Shown: piece after piece, positions 32,904 through 41,152 of the stretch
Layout: each line of letters starts with the position of its first letter
Position numbering within the stretch: the first letter of the stretch is position 1
DNA from: Setaria digitata
Lineage: Eukaryota; Nematoda; Chromadorea; Rhabditida; Setariidae
NCBI GenBank assembly: GCA_003640385.1
Contig: RCAB01000530.1
Location: 1-41,152, forward strand
Reading direction: 5' to 3'
DNA: 41,152 nucleotides
Translations under genes and position numbers: made by a program
The notes under the pieces: generated by a model
What the model was told of the DNA's origin: nothing
Database searches by the model: none
The model's input: the letters and a program-made list of their open reading frames with translations, nothing else

Positions 32904-33131
32904 TTAATCTAACTTCTTGCATCCGGAACAGTGATACTTAGTGTTCTCCGTAGACTGCTTCATTCTGCCAACCATGTGATAGTGGCAGTTTCGCTGTGAA
33001 CTTATGCTACGATCTTGTGCACCTTTTTGAAAATTTCTTTTGGGAGGGGAAGTACGGATCAGATAGACAGTCCCATCCATTCGAACAGCCCCTTTGCGCC
33101 CGCTACCACTCGTACGAAGGTCGTCTGACAC
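32904..33131 (-). CDS. doubtful small basic frame with a C-terminal CxxC
   Basis: A minus-strand run is open from about 33190 to a stop at 32904. It includes VRMDGTVYLIRTSPPKRNFQ and ends KYHCSGCKKLD. The HCSGC end is zinc-finger-like, and Lys/Arg are abundant. There is no ATG at the upstream end (33131 is GTG) and no matching splice pair. It lies in a GC-richer promoter region where long frames arise easily. It could be a relic of a zinc-finger gene or chance. Confidence 0.2.
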   Translation of the reverse strand: MSDDLRTSGSGRKGAVRMDGTVYLIRTSPPKRNFQKGAQDRSISSQRNCHYHMVGRMKQSTENTKYHCSGCKKLD

Positions 33132-33286
33132 GCCTGGGAAGTTCCTTGTTGCACAGAGGACATAACCTATGGAACACGTGGCATGACGTTACGGAAGACA
33201 TGCCTTATCTGAGACCGCAAGGGAGTGCGGACGGTGCGCCGCGGTGAGAGGTGTGCGTTCATTCTGAGGTACCAGTTGGATCGCCA

Positions 33287-33297
33287 TTATTTTTCAG
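33287..33297 (+). promoter_or_regulatory. nurf-1: probable trans-splice or 5' UTR acceptor of nurf-1
   Basis: TTATTTTTCAG ends at 33297, a strong nematode acceptor, and the nurf-1 ATG follows 75 bases later at 33373 with no intervening ATG in that frame. It would define a short 5' UTR after spliced-leader addition or cis-splicing from an upstream non-coding exon. Confidence 0.5.
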
Positions 33298-33372
33298 TTT
33301 TTTACGAGGCACACAGGCATTAGTTGTGCAGAACTGAGGTGAAAGGTTAAAAAGTTTTTCGAGTAGAGCGAA

Positions 33373-35016
33373 ATGCCTCGCGGAAGACCTCGAGGTCGTG
33401 GTCGAGTTTCAGTAGGAAAAGCGCCAGCTAAGTCGTCGCCAAGTTCTGGACGCAACCGAGGGCGTGCGAAGGCGGGTAGTAATTGGACGAAATCAAAATC
33501 TACAAAAGCCTCCAAATCTAAAGAGTAATGATTATTCCGTATTATTTCCTCTTCAATACAACATTTTCCTTATTGCCAGTCCTGGTGTGGTTGTCTGAAT
33601 AGTGGCTATATGGCTGCAATACCAGCTTCATTCTTTTAGGACGATTGTTTTTCGCTTTTTATCATCATTTGTTTGTTAAAAGTAATCCAATCATTTCTGT
33701 AATTTTGTAATTGTTCAGTTTCACAGCTTCCCATCTCATCAGTTTTATGTTTTTTATTAAATTTTGTGCCGAATTCGAAGCTGAAATTGAGCTTGTAAGG
33801 AGTTTCAGAAATTCAAGGATTTTTTGTCAGATTCGTAATAAATCGTTATGTCAATCAACATGCAAAATCATATGGCGCTTTTTTGAAGTTTCTTTTTGAA
33901 TATTTGTAAGAAAACCAATTGCAGTTCAGTTATTACTCATTCTTTTTTTAAGTAAGTTGTAGAATTTACTACATTTTAGGAGCCGGCAGGCATGGGATGA
34001 AAGTGACGAGGAATATGATAGGCCTGATTACTACACCGATTCGTCAGGTGATTTGGATAGTGATACTTCTACTGCCCGGAGAAGTTAGCGTTTTGTTTTG
34101 TGCTAAAATAAGGAGTTTCACCGGCAAACACTTCATTTGAAGAGTAGAGATGAGAACATTAGTGTTCTTTTATCCCATTTATTGTAAAATTTTGCCCTGG
34201 TGAACTATAGTTTTTCCAACTTTGCAATAATCTTATTTGTTCATACTGTACTTAATAGATTTGAAAATTGCCCTGCTAGCAATAAATTCCTTGTAGGTTC
34301 GGCAGCAATGGATTTTGAAGATGAAACAGAGGATGAGGAGATAGAAGAGACATCGTCTGTGGCTAGTCGAGTTCCAACACCCGGTGCATCGCTCTATGAA
34401 ACGGATGAATCTATTGGTATGCTTAAATATTTTGATGGAACTTGCTTAAATCCTGTTAAATTTGTTCAAAGCACTTTGTCTGATTGATACATTTTAGTGA
34501 TTCTAAGCCGTCAGTGTTTTAATCAAATTTATTATCGCCTTTGGCAATGCAGTTGCCAATATTTTTTCGACTTCGTCCTAATAATCTGCTTGATGTTTGG
34601 ATCATCGTTTCATTTTAGGAAATTTTTCATTTCTCAGTTTTCATTTCCCAAACATTCATCAGTCGACAAAATAATTTTTGCAGAATGTCCTTGGCTCGAA
34701 ATTCCGACAGAGCAATTACCGGTGCTAAAATTACCAAAAGGAAGCGAAGACTTACTGATCGATGAAAAATATCTATTTGATGCCGTGGAGGTATTGAATT
34801 GGCTTTAGAAAAGCAGCAACTTTCATATTACAAGTGTCAGAATTGTATTGATATAACTGGAGGTTCTCTCTTTGACTTAAGCCCATCTGCACAAACTAAT
34901 TACTGTTCGTCAAAGTTTGAAATGCAGTGCAGTGCTGTAGCGGTTACGTGAGTCAGAGTGTGCCGGAGCCAATTATGCCGTCAATCGAGTACTTCTGGTG
35001 GTAATACCTGGAATAC

Positions 35017-35062
<46 letters not shown>

Positions 35063-38000
35063 NAGCTGAAACAGAACATTGCAGGTTTATGAAACCTGTC
35101 GTTGGTATTACCAAGCAATTCGCCTTTCGCCATTTCTTTTCGAAGATTTTTGCGCTGCCTTAAGTAGCGAAGGGCAGACAAATCTGTTGGCCGAAATACA
35201 TATTGCTTTATTGAAATTGTCATTAAAAGACGATGAGGATGAACAAATTATCTTATCGGTGCAGGATACAAACAACAGTTTTAATATTATGCTGCAGTTG
35301 CTTGAACCGATGACTTATGCTGAGGTTAGCTGTTGAAAGAAAACAATTTGTGAACTCTCTGTACAGTAGTTTAGGACTGAGAGATCTCTCCTGGCTAAAA
35401 TGCGATTGAACAATTCAGATGTGGCTTTATAAGGAAGAGTAAGAAAGTGGAACGTAAAGGATTCACTGATAGCAAGACTCCTATATGAATATATGACTGG
35501 AAGTTCTTTTGATTTTTGAAAGAGGGTCTGAGAAATACATTGTGGTGATCTGTTTCAGGTACTTCGCCAATACTTAGAAAGTGATCCACAGCGTTTCCCC
35601 GCTCATGTTCTTGAAGCAGCAAGTGGCAATTATCCATTTGTTGGTGTGAAAGAACGGCTTATAGTTCTTTCATGGCTCTGCGATCGTTTCCTTCAAACTA
35701 ATGAATACCGAAATGTTGTTAGAAATGAAGGAAAGTTAACAGCTGACGAGCATTGTCGCGAATGTGGCAAACCAGGCGATGTATTACTTTGTGACGGTTG
35801 TGAAGCTTGCTATCATCTGTCGTGCACAAATCTCGCCGATGTACCCGATGGAAAGTGGTTATGTCAAGTGTGCGAATTACATAAGGTGGCGGTTATTTGA
35901 TTTTTAAGTTGGAAGATAAAGCATGCAGGAAACTATCATATAGTTACACAGATGCGTTGAAAAAGCTATGCACTATTGCTTTTTTTAGAACTCCGAGTTA
36001 TATTTCGATTTTATTCTCTAATTTACTCAAGCTTGCATTTTAGGTACGCGGCGTTACAGATTGTCAGGTCCCAGGTTATCGGTCACCGCGTATGCCGATG
36101 CGTTTCAAACCACTGGGCCGCGATCGGCACGGTCGTCTTTATTGGTTTATTGTGAGGAGGATATTTGTGCAGGATGATACCGATGGTTCTGTATATTACT
36201 ATAGTACCCTTCCTCAACTCTATTTTTTGTTGAATGTATTTTCTGTGAATGACTATGAAAAGCATTTGGCAGCAGTGTTTATGGATCTTCTGCCTCTCAT
36301 TGATGAACATATGCGGATAACACTACAGCTAACTGGTGATTATGGGCGTAGCGCGAGGACAAGAAATAAAACTGATTTTTATCTGCATGCTGATAATGGT
36401 TAGTGTTAATCAACATAATTTTTTTAAGCAAAAACTATTATAGACCCACTGTTTCTAAGAAGATAGCTGTGACTGACAAGACCGCCCAAAGATTCTGTAA
36501 TTCTACGGTTAAGAGCTTTACCAGTTTACCTCGTTACCATGCAATCAAGTACTTTTTTTTCAGTTATGAGAATGGGTGACATTTTGGCAAAACCATTATT
36601 CAGTCAATTACGCGAGAGTGATGATGAACGAGTGGTGGTTGCAGTTGGCTGTACGAAGCATGTAGAAGTGAGCAAGTATCTGTTACTCTGCAAAGTAGAA
36701 GAACTGTTGGGATTTGTGGGGAATTGCTTGAAGGATACTTTCTGGACAGCTGGCATGCAAAGTAAGTAAATATTGTTCTGCTCTAACTTTGTGTTTTTAA
36801 GTTAAATTCAGGGAAAAAAAAAAGGAATAAATATAATGTATCTGCAGATTTTTTTTGTTGAATTCACCTTATTTTCAGCTCACGAAGTGATTACGAAAAA
36901 AGAAGTAATTGAAACAAATTTTCATGTGCCTTCAATCAATGGCAATATTGCGGAAGTGCATTCTACGGGGCTTGGATTTAGGCTTGGAGAAGGTGATATG
37001 CTATCACGTTATGTCAACCAGTATAGTGTGAATGAATATGCCAAAAATCCGATTCAAAGAGCCAAAGAAAGAGATAAGAAGAAGTACATGTCGGGAAGGT
37101 TTTCACTAATGGACGAAGGAGAATTCGAAGTGAGTTGAAGTGTTAAACATATATTTGAATATTTTGCTGAATGGTTTCTATGATGAGAAAAGAGTGCGAA
37201 AAATAATTGCGTAGGGAATGTGAATGCTGAAATAAAAATTGTGAAATTTCAGTGGTCAGTAATGAAAGGACGTGGTGTTAGCGGAACACCGGTTCAGATC
37301 GGAAAGATTATACAAAGCTCTATGGAAAATTTCGCTCAGAAAATACCGTCATATCTGATGCACCGACTGTGGAAACGTGACGGCTTAGACTATTTTAAAA
37401 AGGTAATTTGTGGGATCGAGGAAATTTATGAGTATAAATTTTTCAGCTGTTTTGTCATTAACCAGTACGATACTGTATTAATTCTAGAAATTAGGAAAGG
37501 TACAAGTTGCATTTCTNCTTTAAAAAGGTAATTTGTGCGATCGAGGAAATTTATGAGTATAAATTTTTCAGCTGTTTTGTCATTAATCAGTACGATACTG
37601 TATTAATTCTAGAAATTAGGAAAGGTACAAGTTGCATTTCTAACAACGGGAAATTATAAAGTGAGATGAATGAGTTGAAGTATTTTTGCGGAGGGTGCGA
37701 CTATACTTTTCACTTGTTTGTTAAATTTATGCAGATTATTGTGCTTTAATATGCATATTTTCTCAGGGACTTACTGCTCCACCGACGGTTGAGTTATTGA
37801 AAGATTTGTTATTGCGCTTTGAGTGTGCGATTCGACGACCAGTTCTTCATAGTGTGTGGTGGAATACACTAGGTCACACTCGATTAATACGCATAACAGT
37901 GGAAGATCGTGAACGACGTCAGCGTTATGAAACGAGAAAGAAAAAATTAGAAAGAGTATTCGATTTTTATATTAGTTTTAGAAGTTTTACGTTGTGGGCA

Positions 38001-41000
38001 TCATTGATTTTACCACATTATTTCATATAGGATGATGCTTGATATGTGGATTCTTAAGGTATTTCGTGATTTTTCCGTGATATGATAGGCATCTTTAAAA
38101 GTGGGAAATATCAGTGAATCAGGGCGCATCTTATTTATTTATTTTTTTTTTTTTTTTTTTTAAGAAGGGCAGCGGTTGTTGAAATGTTAAAGTGGATTGG
38201 TTAAACACCAGCAAGNATTTATTTTTTTTTTAAAGAAGGGCAGCGGTTGTTGAAATGTTAAAGTGGATTGGTTAAACACCAGCAAGCATGTTTTTCACAG
38301 GAGCTTTGGGCAGCGGAACCGGATGACGACGAAGTAATTTGGGTGAAACATCTCAAAGTAGGTTCAATACTAAAAAGAACTTTGTGGCGACAGAATGATG
38401 AAGGTTATCGAGTGAATGGTCGTAGGGCGCTTGGCGGTTGGCTGTGGAAATCTAAAACGTTTCATCGTACATTTGTTCTACGAGCTGAAAAGCCGAGTAT
38501 AGACGGAAATTTGGAAGTATGCTTTAGATAGCATTTTAATAAATATTTGTCAAGTAGCAGCTGAATAGTTTTATTTGAACAATATTGAGTCTCAAGCAGA
38601 ACAATATTGAATCTCTATGTTGCAATTGATGCTTTTGTTAGGCGGTTCACATTAGGCTGTGCGTTATCTTCACTAATCGTAGTGTAAGAATATGAGCGGT
38701 AAGAAATGATTAGTTAGCTTTATTAACCGTTGTTGGAATTTTCAATTTTTTCTTTCGAACCCGAAAACTGTTTATTCAAGTTCCTCAGCCTGTTATTATA
38801 CACTTGGTTTATTACGGCAAATGATAGACATAAAGTCTTTCAGCCAACAACACTGGCAAATCGGAAAGCAATTCGTCTGGAAAAATTTGTTAAACGGTTA
38901 AATCGATGGAGAGCGACAGAACTGGAAGGCGAGGAACGGTAAGTTTTTTCGGAGTGAATTTTAATTATGCACCTTTACATTGCTTAAATTCTTTCACTTA
39001 GTTAGTTTTATACAAATTCATAGAATCTTATCTCTTCAACAGTAAAAGTAGTAATCTAGCAGATAATAAGGAAATATGAAACATTGAACTGCACTACTGT
39101 AAATCAAGCCAATTTCAGGAAGTGGCAAAAAGAACTTCTAAAGGAATGCTATTCTCCCACATGTAGAATGGGTGTGGTGCCATTATCTGTTACCTCAGAA
39201 AATGACAGTATTCAAGGTTGTTATAGTGTCACGTGTCGCCAAGCTCTGGTTCAGTCTAGTAAGTTATGTTTTATTGTGTAGAAAAAATCTGTGATTTTTA
39301 TGTGAAGTTGATTGAATAGTTTCCAAAGCCAAGTAAAAAAAGTTAGGTAATTCTATAGTTGTTGATTGAAATATATTTTGACTATATCTTGCTATTTCAA
39401 TTATTAGTGGGAAGAACGACAAGTGGTGTAGTACATGCACGACCGCCTCTTTCGTCCTCATCAAAATTTTGGCAACAAAATGGAAAAGATGAAAATGCTG
39501 TAGAAATGAATAAGCCGTTTCCCCTTCCGGTTCCTTTCGATTATCGGGTTAGACGTACGGGTGAACAAAGTTTATTAATATTGCCACAAAGGTTGTTTTT
39601 TTTTTTTTTTTTTTTTTTTCTTGGAAAAATTTTTAGAGTTTTTTGTCGCCGATTGTAAACGGATCTTCTGTTCTCGAAATTTTATGGTTTTCAACTTCCC
39701 ATTTGTGAAACCGATTTAAACAAGTGAAAGATCTTTGGAATTTTACAGAGCTTTAAAACGTTTGGCCCGTCAGGGCGGAGTTAATCTGAATTACTTTGCT
39801 CCGGGTTTCCATCGCATGGCCAAAAGTAATAATCAGGTCTGGAATTATCCTTGTCAACGTCCACTCTTTGATAACTGTTGGAGGTTTGTTTTTATTATCA
39901 ATAAAAAACTAATTCATGTTTAAAACTGCAAAGACTTATTTATATTTATGTAGCTGTTAACGCTTCTACTGGAAATTCTGAGATATATAGTATCTGGAAT
40001 GTTAATAATTTTTTTAATTCATTAGGGCTAAAATCCATAAGAAACATTTGATGCGCTCAGAATAAATTCATTCTATATTTTTTTTTTGAGTACACTTCTT
40101 TCCTGCTTGTGATGATGATTTCACTGTAATCTTAGGTATTTGGTATTGCGAGCGCAATCGTATCACTCAGTTGCTTTGCACCTCCGAGTGCTGTATGCAT
40201 GCGTTCGATGGGCTGATATGCATCGCGAACCGGATGAAGTTTGTTTTCATTCCCTTTTAATTTCGCACAGAAGTCGGATTCTTAAAATCTTTCGGCATAA
40301 ATAAGTTATGAGAAATAATTAGTGGTTGCTGCTTGAAACCAAGATTTGTCGTTTTTTGAAAAAATTACTATTCATATTTGTATATATCACTATTGCATTT
40401 TTCATGCATTATATTCCACTTTTCCTCGCGGTGATCCAAGTAATCTTTTTTTTACAGGATTTCCGGGTTACAATGCATCTTGCGGATCATGATGAAGTGC
40501 GCACAGTGATTGGGCATAAGGAATATCCACCAGATGGCATGTATGAGCAGTATAAGCTAAGTATAGAGTTGGTTCCTTTGGATGACAGTGCTGAGATGGA
40601 TGATGCTAATGAAGGCCTAGGAAGTGCCGCATATCATCCATCAAAATCATTGGAAAAAAGTAAGCTTATTTCACGAAATTTGATTTTAAAATTTTTTTTT
40701 AGTTATTAGTTTACGACCCAATGAATTTCTTCATTTCTTTGTGAGAGTTAATTTCTTTTGTCATTATCAACTTTGAAGACTAAGTATTTTAGTGAATTTC
40801 ATAGTACTCAAGGGTTTATTTCAGCTTTGCGTAAGAGGAAAGCAGCAAAAAGCAGGTCTGAAAACGGAGCAGGAAGAAAGGATCAGGTGAAAGTGATAGA
40901 ACGTTGGATTGACGGTGTTGAATTAAAACCGTGGGAAATAGCTAATTATTGGAAAAATATCGAAAATCGAACAAAACGAAACTTAGCTACGCCGTCGATC

Positions 41001-41152
41001 GTCACAGGTCTTTTTTCTACAAATTTGTTACGCCTTATGTGCTTGGTTTTCTTCATTCGATTTCTTTGATATTATGATTTTAAACATTGTCAGACATGTC
41101 TAATTCCTGCTGTTTTTCTGCCAATTGGTACCGTACTACAGTGTTTCTCGCA
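33373..41152 (+). CDS. nurf-1: NURF-1 / BPTF-NURF301 orthologue, N-terminal part (runs off window)
   Basis: This is the large subunit of the NURF chromatin remodeller and partner of the ISWI ATPase. Nineteen exons join in phase: 33373-33524, 33980-34083, 34297-34416, 34684-34790, 35085-35324, 35559-35885, 36044-36398, 36564-36761, 36879-37129, 37253-37402, 37767-37955, 38301-38516, 38844-38938, 39119-39258, 39408-39591, 39749-39883, 40136-40238, 40458-40659, 40825-41007. That makes about 1150 residues. The protein starts with an AT-hook-like PRGRPRGRGR. An acidic stretch (FEDETEDEEIEE) and a DDT domain (about 150-210, DEKYLFDAVEVYETCRWYYQ) follow. A C4HC3 PHD finger has ligands C307, C310, C319, C322, H327, C330, C343, C346. 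BPTF-specific blocks come next (GRDRHGRLYWF near 376; VWWNTLGHTRLIRITVEDRE; LGGWLWKSKTFHRTF; SVALHLRVLYACVRWADMHR). A further exon may start at 41094. The C-terminal PHDs and bromodomain would lie to the right. Confidence 0.95.
35018..35063 (+). repeat. 45-T homopolymer ending in N
   Basis: Forty-five T residues (35018-35062) are followed by N35063, in the nurf-1 intron 21 bases before the DDT-coding exon 5 acceptor (GCAG, ending 35084). Length is probably unresolved. The polypyrimidine run itself may serve the acceptor. Confidence 0.85.
37394..37641 (+). repeat. 123-bp duplication around a single N spanning a nurf-1 splice donor
   Basis: Positions 37394-37516 and 37519-37641 repeat with two mismatches and are separated by N37517 plus one base. 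The copies include the last nine coding bases of nurf-1 exon 10 and its GTAATT donor, so the donor appears twice. The correct exon end is 37402. The second copy is best read as an assembly artefact. Confidence 0.9.
38137..38286 (+). repeat. ~70-79-bp duplication around a single N in a nurf-1 intron
   Basis: 38137-38215 and 38217-38286 repeat the same segment ending CACCAGCAAG and flank N38216. They differ mainly in T-run length (20 versus 10). The join lies about 15 bases before the acceptor of exon 12 (TTTTTCACAG, ending 38300). It is best read as a failed contig merge at a homopolymer. Confidence 0.9.

Larger units (their letters stand above)
32160..33297. promoter_or_regulatory. GC-richer divergent intergenic region (shared promoter candidate)
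   Basis: The region separates the coiled-coil gene (minus) from nurf-1 (plus). It is clearly richer in GC than the window average and contains many CG dinucleotides, for example near 32630-32700 and 33090-33245. It holds several copies of a GGGAGTTCCC-like word. Open frames on both strands are expected here from base composition alone. I infer bidirectional promoter activity from gene orientation. No TATA box is evident. Confidence 0.5.

Noticed and set aside
33294..33515. Minus-strand frame antisense to nurf-1 exon 1.
   Set aside because: The plus strand is the recognised nurf-1 start. The antisense frame reflects the GC-rich AT-hook coding sequence.
37503..37531. A possible extra nurf-1 exon created by the second copy of TTTAAAAAG plus donor.
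   Set aside because: It is the duplicated contig end next to N37517. The first copy already supplies the exon end, and there is no acceptor for a separate exon.

Overview
The window looks like nuclear DNA of a nematode, most likely a filarial (Onchocercidae-type) worm. It is very AT-rich and full of A/T homopolymers. Its introns have GTAAGT/GTTAGT-like donors and TTTTCAG/TTTTAG acceptors, and several start codons lie just after an acceptor-like site, as expected of spliced-leader trans-splicing. One gene, the nematode form of BPTF/NURF301 (nurf-1), is recognised with high confidence. There are no bacterial features, rRNA, tRNA or CRISPR arrays that I can support.

Layout. Positions 1-3749 hold a long AT-rich stretch and then the last three exons (+) of a leucine-rich-repeat transmembrane protein, with its LRR C-terminal cap, membrane helix and tail. 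Positions 7026-7439 encode a small secreted Gln/Pro/Tyr-rich protein. Positions 8249-9616 hold a three-exon gene of unknown function. Positions 9617-15570 are mostly non-coding, with an E-box repeat pair, a perfect 22-bp inverted repeat, a GC-elevated island, a purine-rich minisatellite and one possible minus-strand signal-peptide exon. Positions 15571-17650 hold a five-exon four-membrane-pass protein. Positions 20776-23435 (minus) hold a newly assembled six-exon type I membrane protein with a small cysteine-rich ectodomain. Positions 23436-30650 are gene-poor.

From 30651 the character changes: higher GC, denser exons, shorter introns. A five-exon coiled-coil gene on the minus strand (30651-32159) and nurf-1 on the plus strand (33373 to the window end) are transcribed away from each other from a GC-richer shared promoter of about 1.1 kb that carries repeated GGGAGTTCCC-like motifs. 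Nurf-1 is present as 19 in-phase exons (about 1150 residues) with AT-hook-like N-terminus, DDT domain, PHD finger and the conserved BPTF blocks that follow. It runs off the right edge.

The assembly has five single-N joins. Four are flanked by direct duplications of about 60-123 bp and one ends a 45-T run. They look like unmerged contig overlaps rather than biology, and one duplicates a nurf-1 splice donor. Multi-exon models were built by hand and accepted mainly because reading phase is kept across every junction. Orphan exons are given low confidence. I do not see a clearly novel system. The most interesting unexplained items are the cysteine-rich receptor-like gene with a repeated TRFS tail motif, the coiled-coil gene resembling the start of CYK-4/MgcRacGAP without the rest, and the motif-rich divergent promoter.
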